This document shows, piece by piece, positions 41,318-50,674 of a stretch of 64,000 bases of DNA; position 1 is the stretch's first letter; each line of letters starts with the position of its first letter. The translations under genes were made by a program, and so were the position numbers. The stretch comes from Nocardia aurea (GTDB lineage Bacteria > Actinomycetota > Actinomycetes > Mycobacteriales > Mycobacteriaceae), in contig NZ_QCYJ01000116.1 in the NCBI RefSeq assembly GCF_003123685.1, positions 1 through 64,000 on the forward strand, written 5' to 3'. Below the pieces are notes generated by a model. That model did no database searches, had not been told where the DNA came from, and worked only from the letters and a program-made list of their open reading frames with translations.

Positions 41318-42181
41318 GTGCGAGAACTCGGGCGTAGGACGATGCGCGGGGCGAAGGTACTGGTCACGGGTGCGGCGAGCGGAATAGGTCGGGCGACGGC
41401 GCTGGCCGCGGCCGACGCGGGGGCGCTGCTCGTGCTCACCGATATCGCCGAAGAGGGGTTGGCCGACACGGCCGAATCCATTCGCGCCGCGGGCGGGACC
41501 GTGCTGGCGAGCCGGGCGTTCGACATCACCGACTACGACGCGGTCACCGCCTTCGCCGCCGATGTCCACGCCGAGCACGACGCCCTCGATATCGTCATGA
41601 ACGTCGCGGGCATCTCGGCGTGGGGGACCGTCGAGACGCTGGAACACCGGCACTGGCGGAATATGGTCGAGGTCAATCTGATGGGGCCCATCCACGTCAT
41701 CGAGAATTTCGTGCCGCCGATGGTGCGGGCGGGCCGAGGTGGCGCACTGGTGAACGTGTCCTCGGCGGCGGGGTTGATCGCGCTGCCGTGGCACGCGGCC
41801 TACAGCGCGGGCAAATTCGGGATTCGCGGTGTCTCCGAGGTGCTGCGCATCGATTTGCGCCGCCATGGCATTTCGGTGCACCTGGTGGCGCCGGGCGCGG
41901 TGAATACGCCGCTGGTGCACAGTGTGGATCTGGTCGGTGTGGACCGCGACGATCCGCGAGTGCGGAAACTCACCGCGAAATTCACCGGGCACGCCATTCC
42001 GCCGGAACGGGTGGCGAACGCGATTCTGCGCGGCGTAGAACGCAATAGGTTCATCGTCTACAGCTCGTTCGATATTCGCTTCGGCTTCTGGTGGGTGCGA
42101 AAGTTCCGCTACCCGTACGACTTCCTGATGCGGCGGGTCAGCGCCTCGTTCAGCAGGCTGTTGGTTTCGAAGAGCAGTTGA
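41318..42181 (+). CDS. Short-chain dehydrogenase/reductase (classical SDR)
   Basis: 287 aa from GTG 41318, with AGGGAG ahead; ATG 41342 is an alternative. 'VLVTGAASGIGRATALAAAD' is the NAD(P) motif, 'MNVAGISAWGTVET' the N-x-A-G motif, and the catalytic Ser-Tyr-Lys are in 'LVNVSSAAGLIALPWHAAYS' then 'AGKFGIRG'. The C-terminal 'FGFWWVRKFRYPYDFLMRRV' is typical of a group of actinobacterial SDRs with lipophilic substrates. Its 3' end overlaps the convergent soxR gene by 32 bases. Confidence 0.85.
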   Translation: MRELGRRTMRGAKVLVTGAASGIGRATALAAADAGALLVLTDIAEEGLADTAESIRAAGGTVLASRAFDITDYDAVTAFAADVHAEHDALDIVMNVAGISAWGTVETLEHRHWRNMVEVNLMGPIHVIENFVPPMVRAGRGGALVNVSSAAGLIALPWHAAYSAGKFGIRGVSEVLRIDLRRHGISVHLVAPGAVNTPLVHSVDLVGVDRDDPRVRKLTAKFTGHAIPPERVANAILRGVERNRFIVYSSFDIRFGFWWVRKFRYPYDFLMRRVSASFSRLLVSKSS

Positions 42182-42635
42182 GGTGGGTGTCGAGGACGCG
42201 GGCGCCGGGACCGTCGACGCCGAGGCGGTCGTGCTCGTTCACCAGTTTGCAGCTGCCCAGTGACAGGCAGCCGCAGCCGATGCAGCCGGTGAGGTTGTCG
42301 CGCAGGCGGATCAGCTGATTGATCCGGTCGTCGAGATCGGTGCGCCAGGTGGTGGACAACGTCTCCCAGTCGCGCCTGGTCGGGGTGCGGCCCTCGGGCA
42401 ATTTGTCCAGTGCCGACCGAATCTCGCTGAGCGGTATGCCGACCCGTTGGGAAATGCGGATGAACGCGACCCTGCGCAAAGTCTCACGGGTGTACCGACG
42501 TTGATTCCCACTGGTGCGACGACTGCTGATGAGGCCTTCGCGTTCGTAGAAGTGCAACGCGGAAACGGCCACTCCGCTACGCTCGGACAGTTGCCCGGGG
42601 GTCAGTTCCTTCGCTCGCCAATCGGCAGTCGACAT
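42150..42635 (-). CDS. soxR: SoxR, redox-sensitive MerR-family regulator
   Basis: 161 aa from ATG 42635. The MerR helix-turn-helix 'LTPGQLSERSGVAVSALHFY' and 'REGLISSRRTSGNQRRYTRE' are followed by the [2Fe-2S] cluster motif C-x2-C-x-C-x5-C in 'GCIGCGCLSLGSC' near residue 120. SoxR senses redox-cycling compounds. A CTTCA-GGT-TGAAG inverted repeat 28 bases before the start is a candidate operator. It is divergent from arcA. Confidence 0.9.
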   Translation of the reverse strand: MSTADWRAKELTPGQLSERSGVAVSALHFYEREGLISSRRTSGNQRRYTRETLRRVAFIRISQRVGIPLSEIRSALDKLPEGRTPTRRDWETLSTTWRTDLDDRINQLIRLRDNLTGCIGCGCLSLGSCKLVNEHDRLGVDGPGARVLDTHLNCSSKPTAC

Positions 42636-42663
42636 GCACGCTCCTCCATTCACCTCAACAATA

Positions 42664-42676
42664 CTTCAGGTTGAAG
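42664..42676. promoter_or_regulatory. Candidate SoxR operator
   Basis: CTTCAGGTTGAAG, a perfect 5-bp inverted repeat around GGT in the soxR-arcA divergent region, the usual position of the MerR/SoxR box. It lies 83 bases upstream of arcA and 28 bases upstream of soxR. Confidence 0.45.
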
Positions 42677-42746
42677 CGGCGGGTGTGAGATTCGGACACC
42701 GGCGTATTCGAAGGGCGAATTGCGTGCTCGGAAGCGATTCGCGAAC

Positions 42747-42752
42747 TACGGT
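42747..42752 (+). promoter_or_regulatory. -10 element of a probable leaderless promoter (arcA)
   Basis: TACGGT is followed by exactly six bases and then ATG 42759, with no ribosome-binding site. Confidence 0.5.
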
Positions 42753-42758
42753 CGGACC

Positions 42759-44054
42759 ATGGGAGCAGACGCGGTGCCAGGGGGGACCGGAGCGAGTCCG
42801 CCCGACGAGACGTCCGGCCTCGCCGACGGAACGAAGCTCGGTGTGACCTCCGAGGTCGGCGCGCTGCGTGCCGTGCTGCTGCACCGACCCGGCGACGAGC
42901 TGCGCAGGCTGACCCCACGCAACAACGATCAACTGCTGTTCGACGGCATCCCGTGGGTGGAGCGGGCCCAGCAGGAGCACGACACCTTCGCGAACGTCCT
43001 TCGCGATCGCGGCGTCGAGGTGCTGTTACTCGCCGACCTGCTCGCCGAGACCCTCGCGGTCAGCGGGGCCGCGCGGATCCAGGGCATCTCCGCCGGGGTC
43101 GACGCGCGCCGCCTCGGACACGCCCTGGCCGACGAACTCGCGGCCTACCTGCGCGGTGTGCCCGCCGCCGAACTCGCCGATATCCTCATGGCCGGGATGA
43201 CCTTCGACGAACTGCCGTTCGGCCCGACCACGGCCTCGCTGGTGCGACGAATGCACCACGGCGCCGATTTCGTCATCGATCCGCTGCCGAACCTGCTGTT
43301 CACCAGGGATTCGTCGTTCTGGGTCGGACCGAGGGTCGCCATCACCTCGCTCGCGTTGCCCGCCCGGATGCGAGAGACCTCGCTCACCGATCTGATCTAC
43401 GCCTTCCATCCGCGTTTCCTCGGGGTGCGCCGCGCCTACGAATCGCATACCGCGCCGATCGAGGGCGGTGACGTGCTGTTGCTGGCCTCGGGCGTGCTGG
43501 CCGTCGGCGTCGGCGAACGTACCTCGCCCGCAGGAGCGGAAGCGCTGGCGCGCAGTCTGTTCGACGACGAACTCGCCCACACCGTCCTGGTCGTTCCGAT
43601 CGCGCAGAATCGCGCGACCATGCATCTGGACACGGTCTGCACCATGGTCGACACCGACGCCGTCGTCATGTATCCGGCCGTGCGGGACTCGCTGCGCGCG
43701 TTCACGATTCGCCGCGAGAACAGCTACGGCGGACGCGGCGGCGGCGACGGGGTGTCCATGCGCGGGCCCGACCCGTTCCTACCCGCGGCCGCCGAGGCGA
43801 TGGGGATCGGCAAACTGCGTGTGATCGATACGGGACTGGACGGAGTGACCGCCGAACGGGAACAGTGGGACGACGGCAACAACACCCTGGCGCTCGCGCC
43901 CGGGGTCGTCGTCGCCTACGAACGCAACGAAATGACCAATGCGCGACTGATGGACGCGGGCATCGAGGTGCTGCCCATACCCGGCTCCGAATTGGGGTCG
44001 GGACGAGGCGGACCTCGGTGCCTGTCCTGTCCACTCGCCCGCGATGACGTGTGA
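42759..44054 (+). CDS. arcA: Arginine deiminase
   Basis: 431 aa from ATG 42759. The guanidine-modifying fold is seen in 'VTSEVGALRAVLLHRPGDEL', 'LLFTRDSSFWVG', 'IEGGDVLLLASGVLAVGVGE', 'THL/ATMHLDTVCTMVD' and the nucleophile Cys in 'GRGGPRCLSCPLARDD'. It converts arginine to citrulline and ammonia. In mycobacteria arcA (Rv1001) lies beside the pmt gene, as here. No arcB or arcC is in the window. A GntR regulator starts 6 bases after its stop. Confidence 0.93.
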   Translation: MGADAVPGGTGASPPDETSGLADGTKLGVTSEVGALRAVLLHRPGDELRRLTPRNNDQLLFDGIPWVERAQQEHDTFANVLRDRGVEVLLLADLLAETLAVSGAARIQGISAGVDARRLGHALADELAAYLRGVPAAELADILMAGMTFDELPFGPTTASLVRRMHHGADFVIDPLPNLLFTRDSSFWVGPRVAITSLALPARMRETSLTDLIYAFHPRFLGVRRAYESHTAPIEGGDVLLLASGVLAVGVGERTSPAGAEALARSLFDDELAHTVLVVPIAQNRATMHLDTVCTMVDTDAVVMYPAVRDSLRAFTIRRENSYGGRGGGDGVSMRGPDPFLPAAAEAMGIGKLRVIDTGLDGVTAEREQWDDGNNTLALAPGVVVAYERNEMTNARLMDAGIEVLPIPGSELGSGRGGPRCLSCPLARDDV

Positions 44055-44060
44055 GCCGCC

Positions 44061-44423
44061 ATGTTCCAGTTCACGATCAACACCGCCTCTCCGATACCGC
44101 CCTACGAGCAGCTACGCCTGGGCATCATCGCCAGGGTGCGGGCGGGAGAACTGACCGCGGGTACCAAGATCCCGACGGTGCGAGCCCTCGCGGCCCAGCT
44201 CGGGCTGGCCCCGAACACGGTGGCCCGCGCCTACCGCGAGCTGGAAGCGGACGGGGTACTGGAGACCAGGGGCAGACAGGGCTCGTTCATCGCGTCCTCC
44301 GGCGACCCGACCAGGGACGCGGCCGGGCGGGCGGCGAGCGAGTACGTCACGGCGGTGCGCAGACTCGGCGTGGACGACGAGACCGCCGTGCGCTATGTGA
44401 AGGCGGCGCTCGAATCGCGGTGA
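44061..44423 (+). CDS. GntR-family regulator, YtrA-type
   Basis: 120 aa. 'IPPYEQLRLGIIARVRAGEL', 'IPTVRALAAQLGLAPNTVAR' and 'AYRELEADGVLETRGRQGSF' are the winged-helix of the YtrA subgroup, which has only a short helical tail instead of an effector domain. It follows arcA by six bases and is thus co-transcribed with it. It could regulate arcA or an ABC transporter elsewhere. Confidence 0.88.
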   Translation: MFQFTINTASPIPPYEQLRLGIIARVRAGELTAGTKIPTVRALAAQLGLAPNTVARAYRELEADGVLETRGRQGSFIASSGDPTRDAAGRAASEYVTAVRRLGVDDETAVRYVKAALESR

Positions 44424-44440
44424 CGTGCTCCGGTGCGACC

Positions 44441-46042
44441 TCAGCGCCAGCTCGGCAACCACAGGTGGTCGTGCCAACTGCTCGGCGTGATGGGGTGGGC
44501 CACCAGAATTGGCCACAGCCACACGAAATTCGCGACGACCAGGCCCAGGTACAGGCAGACGGCCAGCAGTCCGAGGCTGCGGCGTTCGCTCGGTAGCGGG
44601 GGCAGGAACGCGCCCGTGGGACTTCGGCGCGCGGCGAATTCCCTGGCGGGCCCCAGGATATCGCCGAGCACCAGCGCGATTCCCATCACCAGGAATGGGG
44701 CCAGCGGCACCGCGTAGAAGTAGTACATCTGCCGGTCGAGGGTGAGGAACCAGGGCAGCAGGCCCGCGCCGTAGCCGACGAGCACCGCGGTGTAGCGCCA
44801 GTCGCGGTGGGTGATCGCGCGCCACAGCATCCAGCCCAGGATCGGCAGCGCGATCCACCAGATGGCGGGGGTTCCGACGAGCATGACGGCCTTGACGCAC
44901 TGGGATTGGCCGCAGCCCTCCACATTGGCGTCGGCGTAGTAGTAGAGCATGGGGCGCAGGCCCATCGGCCAGGTCCACGGCTTGGATTCCCACGGGTGGT
45001 GATTGCCCGCCGAGTTGGTCAGTCCCTCGTGGAATTGCAGCGATTCGCCGCTGTAGTACCACAGCGACCGCAGCGCGTCGGGCACGAACGAGAAGGTGCC
45101 CCCGGGCCCGATCTGGTTGCCGACCGCGTACCTGTTCACCCCGGTCTCGCTGGCGAACCATCCCCAGTAACTCGCGAGGTAGACCCCGAGCGGGATCACG
45201 ACCAGCGCGTACAGCGCGGGCCCGATATCGCGCACCGCCGTGCCGAACCAGGGGGCGCGCACCCCGTAGGTGCGCCGCGCGGCGAGGTCGAAGAATACGC
45301 TGAGCAGCCCGAACGCGACGATGAAATAGATGCCGGACCATTTGGTTCCACACGCGAGCCCGAGCAGGACGCCCGCGCCGAAACGCCACCACCGCACACC
45401 GAGCCTCGGTCCCCACGACGTGTCGCCGATACGTCCCTGGGCCGCCGCGCGCGCGAGGCGATGCCGCACCTCGTCGCGGTCGACGATCACACAGCCGAAA
45501 GCGGCCACGACGAACAGCGCCATGAAGATGTCGAGCATGCCGATCCGCGAGGAGACGAAGGTCACCCCGTCGCAGATGAGCAGGATGCCCGCGATGGCGC
45601 CGATCAGCGTGGAACGCGCCATTCGCCGCACGATCCGGATGACCAGCAGGACCAGCAGCGTGCCCGCGACGAAGGCGCTGAACCGCCAGCCCCAGCTGTT
45701 GTAGCCGAAGATGGCCTCGCCGATGGCGATCATCTGTTTGCCGACCGGCGGGTGCACGACCAGGCCGTACCCCGGGTTGTCCTCGACCCCGCCGCCGGTG
45801 AGCATCTGCCAGGCCTGCGGCGCGTAATGCTTCTCGTCGAAAACAGGGGTGCGCGCGTCGGTGGGACTGTGCAGCAGGAACAACCGTGTCACGGCGGCGA
45901 CGGCGGTCAGGATCGCGGTGACGACCCAGCCCCGCAGGGTGTCGGTCGGCCCGAAATCCGGGGACGGCCGCAGCGGGGCGGGACTCGACCACTGTGGCAC
46001 GGTCCCGAACGGTGTGCTCGTACGGGAGGTCACCTGGGTCAC
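44441..46042 (-). CDS. pmt: Dolichyl-phosphate-mannose-protein mannosyltransferase (PMT)
   Basis: 533 aa from GTG 46042. The PMT pattern is clear: 'TRLFLLHSPTDARTPVFDEK' with the D-E-K-H motif after TM1, 'VVHPPVGKQMIAIGEAIFGY', a Trp-rich middle loop 'YSGESLQFHEGLTNSAGNHH' and about nine to eleven membrane segments. It O-mannosylates exported proteins, homologous to Rv1002c, and sits divergent from rsmI as in mycobacteria. The long frame to 46558 crosses rsmI and is rejected. A TACGAT box six bases before the GTG suggests leaderless transcription. Confidence 0.9.
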   Translation of the reverse strand: MTQVTSRTSTPFGTVPQWSSPAPLRPSPDFGPTDTLRGWVVTAILTAVAAVTRLFLLHSPTDARTPVFDEKHYAPQAWQMLTGGGVEDNPGYGLVVHPPVGKQMIAIGEAIFGYNSWGWRFSAFVAGTLLVLLVIRIVRRMARSTLIGAIAGILLICDGVTFVSSRIGMLDIFMALFVVAAFGCVIVDRDEVRHRLARAAAQGRIGDTSWGPRLGVRWWRFGAGVLLGLACGTKWSGIYFIVAFGLLSVFFDLAARRTYGVRAPWFGTAVRDIGPALYALVVIPLGVYLASYWGWFASETGVNRYAVGNQIGPGGTFSFVPDALRSLWYYSGESLQFHEGLTNSAGNHHPWESKPWTWPMGLRPMLYYYADANVEGCGQSQCVKAVMLVGTPAIWWIALPILGWMLWRAITHRDWRYTAVLVGYGAGLLPWFLTLDRQMYYFYAVPLAPFLVMGIALVLGDILGPAREFAARRSPTGAFLPPLPSERRSLGLLAVCLYLGLVVANFVWLWPILVAHPITPSSWHDHLWLPSWR

Positions 46043-46048
46043 GCCCCG

Positions 46049-46054
46049 ATCGTA
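46049..46054 (-). promoter_or_regulatory. -10 element of a probable leaderless promoter (pmt)
   Basis: On the minus strand TACGAT is followed by six bases and GTG 46042. No ribosome-binding site is present. Confidence 0.5.
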
Positions 46055-46328
46055 TGCGGTTCCCGCCCGGCGGTCGCGCATCGGTGAGCACACCGCCGCC
46101 CCGCCGCCTGTCGGTCGCGACGGCGTCTCGCGCAACCCCCTGTTCGCGTAACCTCGCGGACCGGTCCCAGGTCCGGATCGCCCGTTCCGGGCGTCCGATC
46201 CGCGTACCTTCCGAATCCGCCTGTTCGGTGCGCCTTCCCGTTCAGCGCGACCAGCGGCCCCGGCGGCGAGCACTAGGCTGCTTGTGGATCCGGCGACCGC
46301 CGGGCGATCCGGTCGAGGCGGGAGTGCG

Positions 46329-47258
46329 GTGGCGGACGAATCTGCGGCGGAGGTATCGGCGGCGGACGAATCGACGGGCGGACCGGCCGAGTCGGCACGC
46401 GGTGTCGGCGGCAGATTGGTACTGGCCGCGACGCCGATGGGCGATGTCGGCGACGCGTCGCGGCGATTGCGCGAGGCTCTGGCCACCGCGGATATCGTGG
46501 CCGCCGAGGACACCAGGCGCACCAGGGCGCTGGCGAAGGCGCTCGAGGTGGAGATCACCGGGCGGGTGGTCAGTTTCTACGATCACGTCGAGACCGCTCG
46601 CATCCCCACGCTGCTCGCCGATATCGAGGGCGGCCGGACCGTACTGCTGGTGACCGACGCGGGCATGCCCTCGGTGAGCGATCCCGGCTATCGCATGGTC
46701 GCCGCCTGCGTGGCACGCGACCTGCCGGTGACCTGTCTGCCCGGCCCGTCGGCGGTCACCACCGCCCTAGCCCTTTCCGCGCTTCCGGTCGAACGGTTCT
46801 GTTTCGACGGGTTCCCGCCGCGCAAATCCGGCGCGCGCCGGGAATGGCTGCGCAGCCTCGCGGCCGAGCCGAGGGCCTGTGTGTTCTTCGAGGCCCCGCA
46901 CCGGCTGGCCGATTGCCTCGCCGACGCGGTGCAGGTGCTCGGTCCTGATCGACGCGCCGCGGTGTGCCGTGAACTCACCAAGACCTACGAGGAGGTCGTG
47001 CGCGGCACCCTCGCCGAATTGGCGGCGTGGGCGCGGGAAGGTGTCCGGGGGGAGATCACCGTCGTGCTGGCGGGCGCTGCGCCCGAATCCGCCGACCCGG
47101 CCGATCTGGTCGGCGAGGTCGAAACGCTCACGGCGAGCGGAATGCGGCTCAAGGACGCGTGCGGCGAGGTGGCCGCCATGGCCGGGGTGTCACGGCGCGA
47201 ACTCTACGACGCGGTCCTCACCGCGCGTTCATCCGACGAGAGGATGATCGAGCCATGA
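46329..47258 (+). CDS. rsmI: 16S rRNA 2'-O-ribose C1402 methyltransferase RsmI
   Basis: 309 aa from GTG 46329, with GGGAG four bases ahead; GTG 46284 is an in-frame alternative adding 15 residues. 'LVLAATPMGDVGDASRRLRE', 'ADIVAAEDTRRTRALAKALE', 'LLVTDAGMPSVSDPGYRMVA' and 'CLPGPSAVTTALALSALPVE' are RsmI/tetrapyrrole-methylase motifs. It methylates C1402 of 16S rRNA with SAM. It overlaps the next gene by ATGA and is divergent from pmt, as for Rv1003/Rv1002c. Confidence 0.9.
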   Translation: MADESAAEVSAADESTGGPAESARGVGGRLVLAATPMGDVGDASRRLREALATADIVAAEDTRRTRALAKALEVEITGRVVSFYDHVETARIPTLLADIEGGRTVLLVTDAGMPSVSDPGYRMVAACVARDLPVTCLPGPSAVTTALALSALPVERFCFDGFPPRKSGARREWLRSLAAEPRACVFFEAPHRLADCLADAVQVLGPDRRAAVCRELTKTYEEVVRGTLAELAAWAREGVRGEITVVLAGAAPESADPADLVGEVETLTASGMRLKDACGEVAAMAGVSRRELYDAVLTARSSDERMIEP

Positions 47259-48007
47259 CGTCATTGGAGAAGAAAGCGAAAATCTTTCTCGAGCTGCACC
47301 AGCCGGGTAACCCGGCGGTGCTGCCGACAGTGTGGGACGCGTGGTCGGCCAACCTCGCGGTGTCCGCCGGTTTTTCCGCACTGACCCTCGGTAGTCATCC
47401 GGTCTCCGATTCGGTCGGCCGCAGCGACGGCGAGGGGATGACCTTCCTCGAACTGCTCACCAGGGTCAGGCAGGTCACCGACGCCGTCACGGTGCCGGTG
47501 TCGGTCGATATCGAAGCCGGATACGGGCTCGAACCGGCGCAGCTCATCGAGGGACTGCTCGAGGCGGGCGCGGTCGGGCTCAATATCGAGGACACCGTGC
47601 ACAGCGAGGGCAGGCGGCTGCGAACCCCCGAGGAGCACGCAGACTTCGTGCGCGGGCTGCGCGAATTCGCCGACGCCGCGGGCGTGCACGTCGTCGTCAA
47701 CGCGCGCACCGACCTGTTCCTGCGCAAGAACGGCGAGGAGGCCGACCGCGTCGACCGTGCCATCGCGCGGTTGAAACTGGCGGCCGAGGCGGGCGCGGAT
47801 GTGCTCTATCCGGTCGGCAGGCATTCCGACGCCGATATGCGTCGCCTGACCGCCGAATTGCCCAGGCCCGTCAACGCGATCGGCATTCCCGACACCTCCG
47901 ACAAGGCCGAGCTCGCCGCACAGGGGGTCGCCAGGATCAGTTTCGGGCCCTACCTCCAGTTCGCGCTGGCCGAGGAGGCCAAGCGCCTGCTCGCGCGCTG
48001 GACATAG
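47255..48007 (+). CDS. Isocitrate lyase/PEP mutase family protein
   Basis: 250 aa. TIM-barrel motifs: 'NPAVLPTVWDAWSANLAVSA', 'VPVSVDIEAGYGLEPAQLIE', 'AVGLNIEDTVHSEGRRLRTP' and 'VVVNARTDLFLRKNGEEADR'. The active-site loop lacks the K-K-C-G-H signature of true isocitrate lyases, so it is of the carboxy-PEP mutase/oxaloacetate decarboxylase type with unknown substrate. ATG overlaps the rsmI stop. A strong palindrome follows. Confidence 0.82.
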   Translation: MTSLEKKAKIFLELHQPGNPAVLPTVWDAWSANLAVSAGFSALTLGSHPVSDSVGRSDGEGMTFLELLTRVRQVTDAVTVPVSVDIEAGYGLEPAQLIEGLLEAGAVGLNIEDTVHSEGRRLRTPEEHADFVRGLREFADAAGVHVVVNARTDLFLRKNGEEADRVDRAIARLKLAAEAGADVLYPVGRHSDADMRRLTAELPRPVNAIGIPDTSDKAELAAQGVARISFGPYLQFALAEEAKRLLARWT

Positions 48008-48025
48008 GGGAACTTCCGTCCGAAT

Positions 48026-48067
48026 CGACAACGCCGACGTACCGGATCCGGTACGTCGGCGTTGTCG
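48026..48067. terminator. Bidirectional terminator, perfect 42-bp palindrome
   Basis: A perfect 21-bp inverted repeat beginning CGACAACGCCGACGTACCGG and centred on GGATCC lies between two convergent genes, 18 bases after one stop and 13 bases before the other. It can terminate both transcripts, though it has no long T-tract. Confidence 0.7.
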
Positions 48068-48080
48068 GAACTCGTTGTTA

Positions 48081-49643
48081 CTAGCCCTCTTTGGGCTCCA
48101 CGTAGCGCGGATACACCGGTTCCGGCGCAGGCAGCGCGACACCGGGGGTGAGCGGGGTCGCGATATCGGCGAAGGTCCGATTCTGCTGCGCGAGCAGATC
48201 CAGGATCTTCGCCGCCGATCCCGGCATCACCGGCTGCACCAGGATCGCGACGATCCGCACCACCTCGAGGGTGACGTACAGGACGGTCGCCATCCTGGCC
48301 AGATCCGCCTCGGTCCCCGATTTGCGCAGGGCCCACGGCTGCTGGGCCGAGAAATACCTGTTCGTCTCGCCGAGCGTCAGCCAGATCGCCTCCAGCGCGA
48401 GATGCATCTGCTGGGCGTCGAATTCGGCACGGCACCGGTCGAGCAGCGAATTCGCGCGGTCGAGCAGCGCGCGATCCTCCTCGGTGAATTCCCCCGGCGT
48501 CGGCACCGCGGCATCGCAGTTCTTGTTCACCATGGTGAGGCTGCGCTGCACCAGATTGCCGAATTCGTTGGCGAGGTCGGCGTTCATCCGGCCGACGATG
48601 GCCTCGTGGCTGTAACTGCCGTCCTGCCCGTAGGAGATTTCGCGCAGCAGGAAGAAGCGCAGCGCGTCCAGGCCGTATTCGTCGACGAGCGCGAGCGGGT
48701 CGACGACATTGCCGACCGACTTCGACATCTTCTCGCCCTTGTTGTACAGGAACCCGTGCACGAAAACGCGTTTCGGCAATTCCACACCGGCCGACATCAG
48801 GAACGCGGGCCAGTAGACCGCGTGGAAACGGGTGATGTCCTTGCCGATGATGTGCACGTCCGCCGGCCAGAATTTCCCGAACGCGGCGGAATCGGTATCG
48901 GGGAAGCCCACGCCGGTGAGGTAGTTGGTGAGCGCGTCGACCCAGACGTACATGACGTGATCGGGGTGGCCCGGCACCGGCACACCCCAGTCGAAGGTGG
49001 TGCGCGAGATCGACAGATCCTTCAGGCCCGCCTTGACGTAGCTGACGATCTCGTTGCGCCGGGTGGCGGGCGCGATGAATTCCGGGTGCTCGTCGTAGAG
49101 CGCGAGCAGTTTGTCCTGGTACTGCGACAGTTTGAAGAAGTAGTTGGACTCCTCGGTCCATTCGACCGGGGTCTTGGTGTCGGTGGAGATCCTGGTGCCG
49201 TCCTCCTGGACGGTGGTCTCCTCGTCGGTGTAGAACGCCTCGTCGCGCACCGAGTACCAGCCGGAGTAGTTGCCGAGGTAGATGTCGCCGCTGGCGAGCA
49301 TCCGCTCCCAGATGGCCACGCTCGCGCTCTGGTGATCCGCGTCGGTGGTGCGGATGAAACGGTCGAAGGAGATGTCGAGCGCCTTGTCCATCGCCTCGAA
49401 CACATCCGAATTGCGCGCCGCGAGCTCCTCTACCGGCACACCCTCGGCGGCGGCGGTCTGCTGCATCTTCTGGCCGTGCTCGTCGGTGCCGGTCATGAAG
49501 AACACGTCGTAGCCGTCGAGCCGTTTGAACCTGGCGATGGCGTCGGCCGAGATGTACTCGTAGGCGTGCCCGATATGCGGTGCGCCGTTGGGGTACGCGA
49601 TGGCAGTGGTGACGTAGAACGCCGGGCGCTCGGTGTCGCTCAT
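48081..49643 (-). CDS. metG: Methionyl-tRNA synthetase
   Basis: 520 aa. The class I signatures are 'YPNGAPHIGHAYEYISADAI' (HIGH) and 'NKGEKMSKSVGN' (KMSKS), with 'FFMTGTDEHGQKMQQTAAAE' between. The short length, with no C-terminal dimerisation domain or zinc-knuckle Cys set evident, matches the actinobacterial form. It charges tRNA-Met. It is divergent from tatD, as metS (Rv1007c) is in mycobacteria. Confidence 0.95.
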   Translation of the reverse strand: MSDTERPAFYVTTAIAYPNGAPHIGHAYEYISADAIARFKRLDGYDVFFMTGTDEHGQKMQQTAAAEGVPVEELAARNSDVFEAMDKALDISFDRFIRTTDADHQSASVAIWERMLASGDIYLGNYSGWYSVRDEAFYTDEETTVQEDGTRISTDTKTPVEWTEESNYFFKLSQYQDKLLALYDEHPEFIAPATRRNEIVSYVKAGLKDLSISRTTFDWGVPVPGHPDHVMYVWVDALTNYLTGVGFPDTDSAAFGKFWPADVHIIGKDITRFHAVYWPAFLMSAGVELPKRVFVHGFLYNKGEKMSKSVGNVVDPLALVDEYGLDALRFFLLREISYGQDGSYSHEAIVGRMNADLANEFGNLVQRSLTMVNKNCDAAVPTPGEFTEEDRALLDRANSLLDRCRAEFDAQQMHLALEAIWLTLGETNRYFSAQQPWALRKSGTEADLARMATVLYVTLEVVRIVAILVQPVMPGSAAKILDLLAQQNRTFADIATPLTPGVALPAPEPVYPRYVEPKEG

Positions 49644-49806
49644 GCCTGCGCCTGCCTGACATCGGGCTCCGGCACGACCGAACCGTCGGCGGTGGGGATG
49701 GATCGCTCGCTTCGCTCGCTCATGGTTTAACTACTGTAATGCGCGTGCATTCAGTCGCTCGATCGAATATCCCCGCATCCGGTGCGCTGTCACCGGCAGG
49801 CCGCCG

Positions 49807-50634
49807 ATGAGCGCGAAACGGCCCGCGCCGGAACTACCCGAACCGCTCGAACCGCTGGTCGACGCCCACACCCACCTCGACGCCTGCGGCGCGACCGACG
49901 CCGATTCGGTCCGGGTGATGGCCGACCGGGCGGCCTCGGCCGGGGTCGGCACCATCGTCACCGTCGCCGACGATCTGGCCGCCGCGCGGTGGGCGGTGCG
50001 CGCCGCGCACTGGGATCCGCGGGTGTACGCCGCGGTGGCATTGCATCCGACCAGGGCCAACGCTCTCGATGACGAGGCCAAGTCCGAGCTGGAACGGCTC
50101 GCGGCCGATCCGAGGGTGGTCGCGGTCGGCGAGACCGGGCTCGACTACTACTGGCCCGGAAAGCTCGAGGGCTGCGCGGATGTCGAAACCCAGATCGAGG
50201 GTTTCCGCTGGCATATCGATCTGGCGAAACGGTCGAGGAAACCGCTGATGATCCACAATCGCGAGGCCGATCACGATCTGCTGACCGTATTGCTGGACGA
50301 GGGCGCGCCGTCGAAGGTGATCTTCCATTGCTTCTCGTCGGATACGAATATGGCGCTCGCGTGCGTGGGGGAGGGCTACTTCCTGAGCTTCTCGGGAACG
50401 GTGAGTTTCCGTAACGCGCACGAATTGCGCGAGGCCGCCAAGGTGGTCCCGGTCGAGCAGATCCTGGTGGAGACCGACGCGCCCTATCTGACCCCGCATC
50501 CGTTCCGCGGAGCGCCGAACGAACCGTACTGCCTGCCGTACACGGTGCGCGCGTTGGCCGAATTGCGGGAGCAGGATCCGTTCGAGTTGGCCGAACTCAC
50601 CACACTCAACGCGAGACGCGTCTACCGGGTCTGA
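49807..50634 (+). CDS. tatD: TatD-family metal-dependent DNase
   Basis: 275 aa. 'LVDAHTHLDACG' (H-x-H), 'VVAVGETGLDYYW', 'KPLMIHNREADHDLL', 'KVIFHCFSSDTNMALACVGE' and 'ILVETDAPYLTPHPFRG' are the metal-binding motifs of TatD hydrolases in the usual order. TatD enzymes are 3'-exonucleases or deoxyribonucleases used in DNA repair and turnover. The start lies 163 bases from metG, and rpfB follows downstream. Confidence 0.92.
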   Translation: MSAKRPAPELPEPLEPLVDAHTHLDACGATDADSVRVMADRAASAGVGTIVTVADDLAAARWAVRAAHWDPRVYAAVALHPTRANALDDEAKSELERLAADPRVVAVGETGLDYYWPGKLEGCADVETQIEGFRWHIDLAKRSRKPLMIHNREADHDLLTVLLDEGAPSKVIFHCFSSDTNMALACVGEGYFLSFSGTVSFRNAHELREAAKVVPVEQILVETDAPYLTPHPFRGAPNEPYCLPYTVRALAELREQDPFELAELTTLNARRVYRV

Positions 50635-50674
50635 GATCGCGCGAATACCCGTTCGGCACCGCACTACACGGGTG

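Noticed and set aside
44112..46091. Minus-strand frame of 659 codons
   Set aside because: A shadow of the pmt gene in another frame, with repetitive Arg/Gly composition and no PMT motifs.
46042..46558. N-terminal extension of the PMT frame
   Set aside because: Runs antisense through rsmI, and a leaderless-type promoter sits immediately before GTG 46042.
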